Notes under the pieces: model-generated
Databases searched by the model: none
Seen by the model: the letters and a program-made list of their open reading frames with translations, nothing else
Told to the model about the DNA's origin: nothing
In this document: piece after piece, positions 46,919-58,514 of the stretch
Layout of the letters: every line of letters begins with the position of its first letter
Position numbering within the stretch: the stretch's first letter is position 1
DNA from: Fennellomyces sp. T-0311
Taxonomy: Eukaryota; Mucoromycota; Mucoromycetes; Mucorales; Lichtheimiaceae
Assembly: GCA_025266875.1 (NCBI GenBank)
Contig: JALLLT010000002.1
Location: 620,001 to 684,000 of the forward strand
DNA: 64,000 nt
Reading direction: 5' to 3'
Translations under genes and position numbers: made by a program

Positions 46919-49900
46919 TCAAACACTTTAGTAATATCCCTTGTTTCTCTTCCTGTCATGATTACCAATTACTTATCGCCCTAATACGCTATGCCCCGCC
47001 TTCTCATACTTTTTATTCGGAATAATTGCCCTCATACACCGTCTGTAATTTAAAGAAACCTTATATGTAATTACATTGCTAATTCTTGTGCGTAAATTAT
47101 ATACATACGCTTAATCCAAACTGTATTTCGCGTGTCTTTTTTTTAAAAAAAAGAATTTGTGCGTGGTGACAATGACTCGGTTGCTTTCGATAAAGTAGGT
47201 CCCGAGTCAGCATAGCAGTGTCAACACCATAAACGCCACCCGGAGCACCCTCCGCCGACTTTCTCCACTCTCAGACTGCCTGCTAGCAAATAGATTTACT
47301 GCTGGCAAAAATAGACCAAGATACCGATCGTGTAACTTGCTCCACAAGGTGAGCATACATCATCATTATGACACTCTTCGACAGCTCCGCAAAAAAAAAA
47401 ATTCAGACCGGAACAAAAAGTGTTATCACAAGACTGGCTTTTTTCAAAAATAGAAAAATAAAGGCGACGACATGTTATGGATTGTGATAATAACGTATTT
47501 GTTTCACAGTGGACCAACGATTTTTCGGAGTCATTCGATTACTTCGGTAAGTTTGCAAAACAATAGATACTATAATTATCGATTGTTTAGTTTAATATGT
47601 TTCATGTTCCTGCTTTGCTTGCAAATAAGGTTTTGCTTCACGAGACAATCGAGCGGGTTATGCCAGCGCTTCTATTTAGATATCCGATGAGGTTTATGTG
47701 TGTGAGTCTGATTAATCCGGCTTGGGTTGTGTACTACCTCGCATTCTTTATAGAAAGAAACTTAGTCCTAAAAAGTAAAAGAACCTTTCCCTGTCACCTG
47801 TTTGAAATGTCATCCGAGCTCAAACTTGACACTTGCTGTTTCGGATTGGTCGCAAATGATTGGTCAATGATTTTTCTCTGGACACTGCGAATTTTTTTAT
47901 ATATTAGCACGATCTCCACTTTCTTCTCAGTATGGTCTACCTGCTCAGGTTGAGGTCACCTAGATCATAGCGGATGAAGTAAAATCGATCACGTTCTGCG
48001 AAAGTCCTTCAGCTATACCAAATCGTGTACCTTCCCACCTGTCCTGAAAATGGGTTCATGGCGATGAAAACCAAAATTGGCCTGGCTCTGAGAATGTATT
48101 ACGAATGTCAACGTCAAACACGATAACAGCATTGATAAACAAATATTCCGTAGAAAGAGGTTATTCCCGCTTGAATTTTATCGGAGGATGATGGTACATC
48201 ACCGGTGAATTCAAAAATAAGCAATATATGTCTGACCTCCAACTGTATATTAGCAGTACGAAATAACACCTGCAAAGCATACAACCATTAAAAAAAGATC
48301 CATATCGGCGTATCATCCGAGATTTATCAACTGAAAACTTCCAAGATGTCCTTTTACAGGAAACAATTACACATGCTTTCATCAACACGCACGTCTTACA
48401 AAAATACCACTGTCACGAGATAAAACATATGTACATTATTCCGGTTACATATATTGAGCTCATGCTTCTTACTACCAGATATATTGATGACATCGATGGT
48501 GCGACGAGTAATTGCAGAAAAAAGGAAGATGTATAACGTCCTAATATCGTCATTTCCGTAATGTTGGTTCTCGGGAAGTGTGCCTTTATGCGGACAAAGT
48601 GTATTCCCAGTGAGTAATGGTAAATGATCTAAAGGAGTTCTGCTGCTTCCATGACGAATATTACACGCCATTATCTCTTGGTGACACTCTAATTGTCGGT
48701 ATGGATAGTTTACTGCGGCACCGTTCCTACTTCTGAGTAGAAGCAAGAGGCTCAAAACCTCATTACTTTTCTTATGCGTGCTTTAAAGTCATAATCTCAG
48801 TATAATGATTACGATAAGCACGCTTTACATACTCTATCAAATGTATTTTATGCAATAGTCAATGCTTCAAGTACCAGTACATAGTCCATTGATAAATAAA
48901 GTATATTAATACTGATGAATGTAAAATGCAATCTTAAGGTAGGTTAGTATTGCCCCGGTCTATACACCAGATCATACAGTTAATTGCGTGAGAAGGCACG
49001 AGAAATACGTAATAACCAATAAAAGTATTTAGTAAGTTCTCGAACCATCTTCCTGCCCAGTTCAATTTCAGTACTTTCGAAAAATACTTGTTCAATTCTT
49101 TACATCAAACAAGGAAGTTTCTATCGTTCAATCCTAGACCAATGCAATCATTTATATCACTGGGTAAAATTTTTTGAAAAAAAGCCTCATGCCAATATGT
49201 CTGTTTGTTCTTTCTACGTACATCTATGATGTAAGAAAAAAATAACATGTTTTCACATACTATTAAATAGTCATGTCCGCGGTATGCAATCTAACTGTTT
49301 CACGTACACATTATTGAATTTATTTGAAATAAAAATAGATGTGGCTAGTATCAGTGAAACATTTTATAATATTGCAGCTTATGTTGCTATGAGGATTCAA
49401 TAACGAGCAATCCTTTGTTTTTTCTTCCGTATTATACAAAAGGGAGTGAAGAGAATCAGTATCAGATTGTTTGTTCAGGTGTGTGAGACATCTGGACATT
49501 TGTCGTCATGCTTCACCGCTACATCTTTTATATGCTTAATACTGATCCATGCACCATCCAATAATTAAGTAAAGGTAGTTGAAACAGCGTCGCATAAACT
49601 ATAAATGAGTAAAAGGCAAAGCAACACCTTCACACTCGACGTAAGTCTCAACATCTGAAAGTTGTTTGGAGACCTCATCAACGATAGGTTCAGTGTGCGA
49701 GTTTATACATAGATAGCAAATAAAACTTCTAGGACTATCTAAGCTTGGTCAAAAACATTATGCAAGATTCCTATTACAGATTTGCTAGAAATAAATTACA
49801 TGTAAGTAGTGAGTTAGGGGTTTCTTATTACTGTTTCCCTTGCGACACAATATGATTAAGCATAACGGTGTATCAGGTTCAAAGTTGAGATTTTACAATC

Positions 49901-50119
49901 TGGCCGCACTCAGCAGCTCCGATTTCCGTGTTATCCCGAAACAGGATCAAGCGGATCGACAACAAGTTCCGTGTCTACAGTGGAAACTCCTGTTACCCAT
50001 GATCCTGATTGTTGTTTAGAGCAGTAGTGATCGGTGCCTGGTTTCAATAAATAAAAGGTGACAATAGCATCTATGAGGATGTATCGATCGCTTTCCTTTA
50101 GATTTCGATTTGACGATGT
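46919..50119. other. Decayed AT-rich stretch, no intact gene
   Basis: Several frames look partly protein-like but none is complete. Plus strand 48303-48534 reads LSTENFQDVLLQETITHAFI and KYHCHEIKHMYIIPVTYIEL with no start codon. Minus strand 48755-48396 has RQLECHQEIMACN. Plus 47597-47953 is a 118-codon frame with hydrophobic segments. Minus 50173-49931 reads SDRYILIDAIVTFYLLKPGT. These may be fragments of dead multi-exon genes. No LTR pair was found. Confidence 0.4.
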
Positions 50120-50290
50120 CACTGCAAAAAATTTTTGGGTGAATTTTGGTGAATAATTTTTCGAAGTGGTCAAACATAAGCTTTTTAACCACTTGAGTTA
50201 CTAAAAATGGTAGTAAAAGTGGTTAAAAGCTTATGTTTAACCACTTCGAAAAATTATTCACCAAAATTCACCCAAAATTTTTTTGCAGTG
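50120..50290. mobile_element. Foldback MITE with CACTG ends, 171 bp, possibly CACTA-type
   Basis: Two arms, 50120-50194 and 50217-50290, are reverse complements over about 75 bp with only a few mismatches, around a 22-bp spacer. The ends are CACTGC...GCAGTG. On each side is TGT (50117-50119 and 50291-50293), fitting a 3-bp target-site duplication. CACTG-type ends with a 3-bp duplication are the hallmark of CACTA (EnSpm) transposons. The element has no coding capacity and would need a transposase from elsewhere. Confidence 0.8.
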
Positions 50291-53129
50291 TGTCATTAAA
50301 ATCTTGTCTAGCAAGCTCAGATATACGTTACAAAAGTTATCACCTCAGAACCATAACTCCATTCTACAATAGTACTCTTCATCGGTATGAGCTCAGGATA
50401 CCGGTCACTGTAGTTCTGTTACTCGCCTCCGTTGCTGATACTACCGTGAGATTTTCACTTATTTTCAGTGTTTACGAATGTATTCACTGAGTCATTGTTG
50501 ATAGCAAGCGCTTCAAGTCGCGATAGATTGTTGGAGATGCACATGCAGTTCTTTTCTGATGTTGGCTGTGCCACCGTATGTAACTGATAGCTCGATTCGG
50601 ATACTTGTTTGTATAGAGTGATGTTATATTTAACTACATACTTCTGTCACAAGCCTTGCATTACGTATGCGCTATGACCTGTAAGAGTATTAATGTGGCT
50701 ACGTATAGGATTTATGAATACAAAGCTTTTTTGTCTCTTTTCATTGTATGAAGCCATTGGAGGGAGAGAAAGTATGTCCTAGTTCTCCTAATTACATGGG
50801 AGCCTATACCATAAAACGTACCGTCTTCTGTGACATCGCAAGTACGTTATCGTAGCTGTCAGTAAGATGAATAGCGAACATATTAATCATTTTATGCCAT
50901 AGCGCTGGCGACGATGGCCAACTTACTCTCACCGTGACTAAAAATTTGGTGGCTCTTGATCTTTGGCTACCAAATATTCAATATTGTTGATGCTCGACTG
51001 GATATCCTCCTGTAATGTAATGAAGAAAGATGAATCAGTACCATGCAAAAGGTGAAAAAGTGTGTATAAATAAGCAGGACGCGAAAAAAAAGAATAACAT
51101 ATCTTCCTTGTCAATGTGAGTCTTAAAATCTGAAATAATTTTGAAGGCGCCAATAACGACCGCGATGGCATTTCATACGTGGATGTGACTCACAGGCGGT
51201 AACCATATCCTCTAGGTATACCCACAACCGATGCGTATACGTATTTCAAGGTATGCTTTAGTTAGTAAGTCTAGCATTTTCTGCAAAAGCATTATATGAG
51301 GTATTTACGGATTATTTGGGAGCTAACTGCGCATATTTAACGGGACAGACTCTTTCTGGTTTCCTCGCTATGCAGCGTAATTACACAGCATATTAAGCGT
51401 CTTCTGATACTACGTACATATGAGCTTATCATACAAACCTCGCGTTATTATCTGGTTGGAACATACCACATACATACCCATGATCATTAAATGAACTGGT
51501 ATTTTCCGAACCTGTTTGCATCCTTTTGTACATTATGCTCCGTATCTTTTACATCAATGACGCGTATGGTAGCTGTATAGTGATGAAAGTGCTTTGTAAG
51601 TAAAACTATTGATAATGTATGCAGAAGTAATAATGACCTTATCGGTACAGTGAGGTAAGCATTCAGGATTTGCTTGTTCTAGAGTCCCGATAAAAAAGAG
51701 CATTTCTATATCATTTCTCGTTGTACATACACGCCGTCATATTTTGAGAATCGGTACGTATAAACACTCCTTGTAGTGATAATACAGAATGAACATCTCC
51801 GTGACCCCCATCAAAATCAGATCAACAGTAGGTGGTCTTTGCCCCTGGATGTACTCAAAACCTTCGTAAGTATAGTTTGGGACACAAAATGAGGGTATTG
51901 CGGGAGGCGATAGGATTATTCTCTCTTTTCGTAAGGCGCGGCATGTAAATAACTGATCCAATAGAATAAAGTTGCTGGAAGAACTTTATGTGGACATTGA
52001 CAGTAATTTAAAACGTTACTATGTAGCATCATTCGAGCCGTATTCCCATAAAATTAAAGGACAGGTTTTTGGCTCAGCAGAGTCTTTTAAGCAAGTTACC
52101 TTGCTTTAAACGCTTAAGGCGAGAGTAAAAAGTGGAAGTATCAGATCTCTTGCAGTAATTCACGTATATGAAGTTCATAATACTTCTAACGCTAGTCCGA
52201 TCGCTAATATGGACGTTTAACAGTTTTCACATTCTGATATAGTTACTTACAGATTAAATGGTAGCTTAAATCAGTGCTGATAACAGAAGCTGTCTGTGCA
52301 TGAAGGCAGCAGAGGAGAAGGAGCTGCATTTACCACTATAAGTTATGTAAGCAAGCAAAGCGGTGGAATAATAGGCATGAAGCGGTTGAGATAAAAATGG
52401 CCTAGCATAGTTGCAAGCACCTTCTCCTTCCTGCTGTTAGTTAATAGGAAAGCCACATTTCGCGTCGTTCTTTTAATGGTACTCTGTGCGGCCACTTTTA
52501 TGACGTGGATGTATCGCATATGTGCTTCACAAGGATTCGAGTAAGAAAAGCTCAACAGGAAACGGATTACCGTCGCTACAGTATCTTTTTTCCACTCGGC
52601 ATATCGAAAGCTCACCATTGAATACACGCTCGCTCTAAGAATGGTTACAAAGCATCCGGTCAGATGATACGCATGAGAAAACAAGCCACAGATAATCCAA
52701 TGCACAAAAGTACGACGGTCCAGCTTATGAAATAATCTGCCTTTGCCTTACCTGACATGGCTCCAAACAACCGGCGAGCCCTTTCGGCGTCATAGCAGGA
52801 TTCTGTATTGTGGAGGTACTTCAGGAAATGTAAACAAACAGCAATGTGCTCTGCAAGTATAGCTTGTTTTCATTGTATTTGTGTATACATAATACTGCAA
52901 TAAAAACATAGCATCGATCGTGTAGCACTTTTACCGTGACAACCGAAAGCCAGGCACTAAAAAGTCACATAGTTTTTTATGTACAAATGAGCATGCCTTT
53001 GTTTTTATTATCGATATCTTTATACAAATTCAAACAATTTCGAGTATGTGTGTGTGTGTGTGTGTGCAAGGGACGCTTCGCTATCGTTTTTTTAGTGAGT
53101 ATGAGAAATGAAGAAGGGGAGATGGAAAT
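50291..53129. other. Decayed stretch with pseudogene-like fragments on the minus strand
   Basis: Protein-like minus-strand pieces: about 52860-52667 (ILAEHIAVCLHFLKYLHNTE, YDAERARRLFGAM, then a hydrophobic WTVVLLCIGLSVACFLMRI); 51961-51737 (PPAIPSFCVPNYTYEGFEYI); 51180-51115 (IAVVIGAFKIISDFKTHIDKE); and 51045-50941 (LQEDIQSSINNIEYLVAKDQ). They could be exons of one dead or unrecognised gene, but I could not link them in frame. A (TG)n run lies at 53047-53067. The right end is the 3' flank of the Hsp70 gene. Confidence 0.4.
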
Positions 53130-55155
53130 TTAGTCGACTTCCTCGACGGTAGGGCCAGAGTCAGCACCACCAGCACCGCCACCAGGAGCTCCACCGGCAC
53201 CTGGGAAACCGCCTGGAGCGGCACCACCACCTGGCATACCGCCACCAGCACCAGCTTGTGCGTACAACTTTTGCATGATGGGGTTCACGGTTTCCTCCAG
53301 CTCCTTTTGCTTTCCTTCGTACTCCTCCTTGGAAGCCTCCTGACTGTTGTCGAGCCACTCGATGGCTTCGGTGATGGCCTTGTCGAGCTTCTCTTTGTCG
53401 GCGGGGTCGAGCTTGGAAGAGACGCCCTCCTCGTTCAAGGTGTTGCGCATGTTGTAAGCATAGGACTCTAAACCGTTCTTGGCCTGGATACGCGAGGCAG
53501 CAGCCTCATCTTCAGCCTTGTACTTCTCGGCATCGGAAACCATGCGCTCGATTTCTTCCTTGGAAAGGCGACCCTTGTCGTTGGTGATGGTGATCTTGTT
53601 GGACTTGCCGGTGGTCTTGTCGACGGCGGAAACGTTCAGAATACCATTGGCATCGACATCGAAGGTGACCTCAATTTGAGGAACACCACGAGGAGCGGGT
53701 GGGATGCCAGTCAGCTCGAACTTGCCAAGCAAGTTGTTATCCTTGGTACGCGCACGTTCACCTTCGTAGACTTGGATGAGCACACCGGGCTGGTTGTCGG
53801 CATAGGTGGAGAAGATTTCGGACTTCTTGGTGGGCACGGTGGTGTTACGCTTGATGAGGGCGGTCATGACGCCACCTGCGGTTTCGATACCGAGAGACAA
53901 TGGCGCAACGTCCAAGAGCAGAAGCGAGTCGGTCTTCTCGGAGGTGTCACCTGTGAGAATGGCGGCTTGGACTGCGGCACCGTAGGCAACAGCCTCGTCG
54001 GGGTTAATGGACTTGCAGGGTTCCTTGCCGTTGAAGAAGTCTGAAACCATCTTTTGGATCTTGGGGATACGGGTGGAACCTCCGACCAAGACAATCTCGT
54101 GGACTGAACCCTTGTCGATCTTTGCGTCGCGCAAGACCTTCTCGACGGGCTCCATGGTCTGGCGGAAAAGGTCCTGGTTGAGTTCTTCAAAACGGGCACG
54201 GGTGAGCGAGGTGTAAAAGTCGATGCCCTCAAAGAGCGAATCGATTTCGATGGAGGTCTGGGCAGACGACGACAGAGTGCGCTTAGCACGCTCGCAAGCA
54301 GTGCGGAGACGACGGACGGCACGTGCGTTGCCGGAAATGTCCTTCTTGAACTTGCGCTTGAATTCTTGGATAAAGTGGGACACCAGGCGGTTGTCAAAGT
54401 CTTCGCCGCCCAAATGGGTGTCACCCGCAGTGGCCTTGACTTCAAAGATGCCTTCTTCGATGGTAAGCAAGGACACATCAAAGGTACCGCCGCCCAAGTC
54501 AAAGATGAGGACGTTGTGCTCGCCCTTGGTCTGCTTGTCCAAGCCATAGGCGATGGCCGCAGCAGTGGGCTCGTTGATGATACGCAGCACGTTCAAGCCG
54601 GCGATGGAGCCAGAGTCCTTGGTGGCCTGGCGCTGTGAATCGTTAAAGTAAGCGGGGACGGTGATGACAGCGCTGTCAACCTTGCCGCCAAGGTAGCCTT
54701 CTGCGGTCTCGCGCATCTTGATCAGCACCATAGACGAGATTTCTTCAGGCGTGAACTGCTTGGTCTCGCCCTTGTATTCGACTTCGATGGTGGGCTTGCC
54801 TCCCTTGTCGATGATCTTGAATGGCCAGTGCTTCATGTCCGACTGGACTTCGGCGTCAGTGAAGCGTCGTCCAATGAGACGCTTGGCGTCAAACACGGTG
54901 TTGTGAGGGTTCATCTAGCAGGCGGGACGCGTTAAGGTGAGTGGACAAGTGCTTGGGCACACAGCGGCAATGTATACATACCGCTACTTGGTTCTTGGCA
55001 GCGTCACCAATCAAGCGCTCGCTGTCGGTGAAGGCGACATAGGAGGGCGTGGTGCGGTTTCCCTGGTCGTTGGCAATAATCTCCACGCGATCGTTCTGCC
55101 AGACGCCCACGCAGCTGTAGGTTGTGCCCAAATCGATACCAACGGCTTTAGTCAT
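53130..55155 (-). CDS. SSA: Cytosolic Hsp70 (SSA-type)
   Basis: Two exons, 55155-54982 and 54914-53130, give 652 residues. The ATPase domain has [30 protein letters not shown] and [13 protein letters not shown]. The substrate-binding domain follows from about residue 390, and the lid is followed by a Gly-rich tail ([13 protein letters not shown]) ending in EEVD, the signature of cytosolic Hsp70 that binds TPR co-chaperones. No signal or transit peptide is present. The protein folds and refolds cytosolic clients and helps deliver precursors to organelles. The single intron follows KNQVA near the N-terminus. Codon choice is noticeably GC-rich and biased, as expected of a very highly expressed gene. 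Confidence 0.98.
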
Positions 55156-55216
55156 AGTAAGTGTAAGAGAGAGAGTAAAAGAGTAGCGAAAAAAAGAGCG
55201 AGACGAGGGTTTGGGT

Positions 55217-55224
55217 TTTATATA
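55217..55224 (-). promoter_or_regulatory. TATA box of the Hsp70 gene
   Basis: On the minus strand TATATAAA lies about 62-69 bp upstream of the Hsp70 start codon. Heat-shock element candidates just upstream (GAA/TTC units around 55259-55275) do not keep perfect 5-bp phasing and are not claimed. Confidence 0.55.
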
Positions 55225-55357
55225 GGGCTTTTTTTTCATGCATGAGGAAAGGAATAAAATCGAATTCATTCGAAGGTCCGCAGTTTCGCTAGCCAAATTG
55301 GGATCCGCTTCCAAAACACCAATTTCTGGCACTTTCGCCCACCTGCCAGCAGCTTCT

Positions 55358-56840
55358 TCACTCCTTCCTCTCCACCACCGACTGGGCCACGTTGATTGCC
55401 ACGTTCAGCTTATTAATCCCCGGCTGCCCCAGAAGCGACAGCGCAGCAATGCCCATATACGAGTGCATTACGTCTGATCATTGCGTCAGTCTTTCCCGTT
55501 GAACATCCGAAACGCTAGCAATTATTACCTGGATGCGATCCAGGCGTCTTCCCGAACCCGCCGATTTTCGTCTGGCACGCCAAGAGGAAGTCGCGGCAGT
55601 TTTCATGGTTCACCAGATCGAACGCTCCCAGCATCTGTAACAACCCCGGCGTTACTAAAAGAAAGAACACACGCCGTTTCGGCCTAATTACCTCCAGCGA
55701 AGCACCGATCCAAAAGCAATAGCAGGCATCAGCTTCCTTGTTGGGCCGTCCTGCGAATCCGGTGGTCTGCTGGTTTAAGCACCATCTTATCAGCTTTTCC
55801 TTATTCAACACAGCGTCTTGTTTTCCCATCAGCGTCAATGCGCCCACGCCGCAGAACGTCGATCCGCCTGTCTCTCTTTGTTATTATCTCAGCCGTTCAT
55901 ATCGCTATCCCTTGTTATTACCGTGCGCTTCATTGTTGGGCGATTGGCCGAACGTATGCTCATATGTCTATATTAAGGAAAGTACGTAAGCTTCTGCTGT
56001 CCTCCCCCCACGGCGCGGGAATTTTTTAACCTGTAGCCTTTTCGCGTATTCGACCGACAAATCGATATCTAAGCCTCGCCAGTCGTTCAAAATAAAAGAC
56101 ACGGCGCATGCACAGTACAGAAATCGTGCATCCTGCTCCAAACTGCCCTTGGTTGGCGCGATGCTGCAAAGAAAATAGCTGGAGCGAAAAATTTGTGGCG
56201 CCGTTTCCTTTTTTTACCTGCCATCCGGCTGCTGCAGGCTTTTGATTGTTCCTATGATACCGTCACGATCCACGCGCGAGAGATCGTCGCCAAGCAACAG
56301 CAAGTTTAACAAGGCCGTATACGTGCTGGCAATATGCGATGAATCGTACGGTCGATATTCGGTTTCATCCTGCCTTCCAGCCCCGGTCTTTAGTCTGCAT
56401 TTTTCTTTCGACCGATCAACTCCTTACCGCATGCGCATCAAAAACACGCCCAGAGTACGGCGATCCACGAAACCCACAGTGCTCTCTGTTCAAGCCTTGT
56501 TGTATCATCACTGTAAGAGAGCCATCACTCTACTTCATTGTGCGTTGTCATGTACCTTTTGAATCCGGCTTTATCTGCTGCGCGTAAATCCAATCGATCC
56601 AGTCCTTCTTGTTCTGGTCTGATATGCTTGTGTCTAGCGCGCCGAGGAGTTCGAGCGAAGAGAGACAAAAGTACGCGAGAGTCATTCTATTAAAACGTTG
56701 TCAGCATGGGCGAATGGCAACTGCTTTTTCTTTTTTTCAAAACAGAACCTATTGGTTTCGGTTTCAGTATATGCCGTTGGCAACATACGAAGATTCGCTA
56801 CAAAGTAGTCAATGTGCTTTTGCTTGTTGAATTCTGTCAT
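55358..56840 (-). CDS. CDC43: Geranylgeranyltransferase type I beta subunit
   Basis: Nine exons give 344 residues: 56840-56749, 56686-56556, 56510-56428, 56369-56218, 56163-56031, 55967-55922, 55867-55692, 55634-55529 and 55473-55358; all phases fit. The protein prenyltransferase beta repeats run along the whole length: [75 protein letters not shown], and [16 protein letters not shown]. The zinc ligands are all present: Asp and Cys in EADACYC and His in [10 protein letters not shown]. With the shared alpha subunit it adds geranylgeranyl to CAAX proteins ending in Leu, such as Rho1 and Cdc42, in the cytosol. Splice sites include one GTTCTG and one GTTAAA donor. Confidence 0.95.
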
Positions 56841-57190
56841 TCGCTCTAGGATGTAATGAAAAAGTCGAGGTTGCAGGTCCCGCGAGTTTGCTGAACATTA
56901 TAGCGGAGTGTTTGGGCGAGGGTGTCAAAGTTAGCTTCAAAGCAGGACGAAAGCGTGCAGCAAGCGTGAACGGAACGAGTGATACTCCAGTTTTATAGCA
57001 GAGCAAGGTGCCTGTAAGGGAAGCATGTCTGCTGTTTTTTATTGATGGTCTAGATCCATGGGCTTTCAAGCTGTCAAGAACAGTCTAGAAAAGTATCAGT
57101 GAAGTGCAGTGTGAAGACCTGAGTTTCATCCCAGCCAATGACACGCTGCAACTTCACCTGCGTTTGGTCTTTCCTTGCTTTTTTCACGCA

Positions 57191-58171
57191 ATGACTCGTT
57201 CACCATCCACGCGGCTCTTTGCCGCATTACTACTTGTTTCACTCGCCATCTTCGCCCAGGTATCCGATGCCTTGTACTTTTATCTTGAAGGCGCCGAAAA
57301 GAAATGCTTTCTCGAAGAATTGCCAAAAGAAACGATGGTCACTGGTAAAATACTGCTCTGTTTGCATAGTTTGTTCCATAACACTCATTGCCAAAAAAAA
57401 AATAACAACAAAGGTACATACAAGGCTGAACAGTTCTCTGCCGTTCAGAACCAGTGGATTGTCAACCCCGAATCACGTATCCAAATCACTGTTGAGGTTA
57501 GCATCGCGTACCTTATTAGGATTCCACCATCTCTAACGACTTACGCGCGTATACAAAACAGGAACTTCCTCAAGAACATGTTGTTGTGAACAGACAAAAT
57601 GAACCTTCCGGACGATTCACCTTTACTTCGGCAGAATCTGGCGATCACTCGATTTGCTTGTCGGTCGTGAGCACCTCGTGGTTCGATTCCACCAAGACTG
57701 TAATGTTTTTTTGTTCGCTTTGCAACTGCCGATCCAAAAGTATCTAATACCTTCTACAGAGAATGACCTTCGATATGGACTTTGATGATCCAGCTGGTGA
57801 CCACCACGATCACAAGGAAACCTTGAGTGGTAGGGAAATGTACGATGTTCCAGTGTAATTTGTATCTGACGTGGCGTATAGCTATGGCCATGCGGATTCA
57901 TGAGTTGAACCAACGTGTTCAGGATATCCGCAGAGAACAGGCTTTCCAAAGAGTAAGTGGATAGGAATTCATGGTTTGGACTTTTGGGGGTTTTTTTTTA
58001 ATCATTCTTTTTACCCATTAGGAGCGAGAAGCCGAGTTCCGTGATCAGTCTGAATTGACAAACTCGCGTGTGGTTTGGTGGACGATCATGCAGATTGTAG
58101 TATTAGGGACGATTTGTATGTGGCAGATGCGTCACTACAAGAACTTTTTCGTGGCCAAGAAGCTTGTTTAA
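57191..58171 (+). CDS. p24-family ER-Golgi cargo receptor (TMED/ERP)
   Basis: Six exons, 57191-57344, 57414-57496, 57562-57699, 57760-57829, 57882-57952 and 58022-58171, give 221 residues. A signal peptide ([20 protein letters not shown]) is followed by the GOLD domain with [20 protein letters not shown] and GDHSICLS; its two Cys are the conserved disulfide pair. Then come a coiled coil ([19 protein letters not shown]), a membrane segment ([18 protein letters not shown]) and the tail [13 protein letters not shown]. The tail has an FF pair for COPII export and a KKXX motif for COPI retrieval. p24 proteins cycle between ER and Golgi, sorting cargo such as GPI-anchored proteins. This one looks like the gamma/delta-type ERP group; the exact paralogue is not assigned. 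Confidence 0.95.
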
Positions 58172-58514
58172 AAAGAGAATATATCATTTACGCTTTCATT
58201 GAATCCGCTACTGCAAATCAGTGTCATGACCCATTGCTGATGGAATACAACCAAGAATGTCTGTGGTTAGTTTTTAGACCAAGCAGCTTAAACTTTTCCT
58301 TATGGTGTGGGTGGTTTTAGACGAGAAGCACTTATTATAGTGGCCATGGTGGTGCTCTGGATTAATTGTCCACCAAAGTTTGTTACCATGACAGTAGTTG
58401 TCATGGAAATCGGGCTCGGGAACATAGCAGCTAGACGCTTGAAACGTTTGATTTGCATTATCCGTAAATTCGTCTGTAACACAGCGACAACTGCGCAATC
58501 TCTTCTTTTTCTTC

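Noticed and set aside
53864..54547. Long frames overlapping the Hsp70 gene (227 codons on the same strand and several on the other)
   Set aside because: These are shadows caused by the GC-rich third positions of a highly biased coding sequence.
55255..55280. GAA/TTC cluster upstream of Hsp70 as heat-shock element
   Set aside because: The GAA and TTC units do not keep the 5-bp alternating phase needed for a confident heat-shock element.
57681..57697. GGTTCGATTCC-like string resembling a tRNA B box
   Set aside because: It lies inside a p24 exon and no tRNA cloverleaf can be formed around it.
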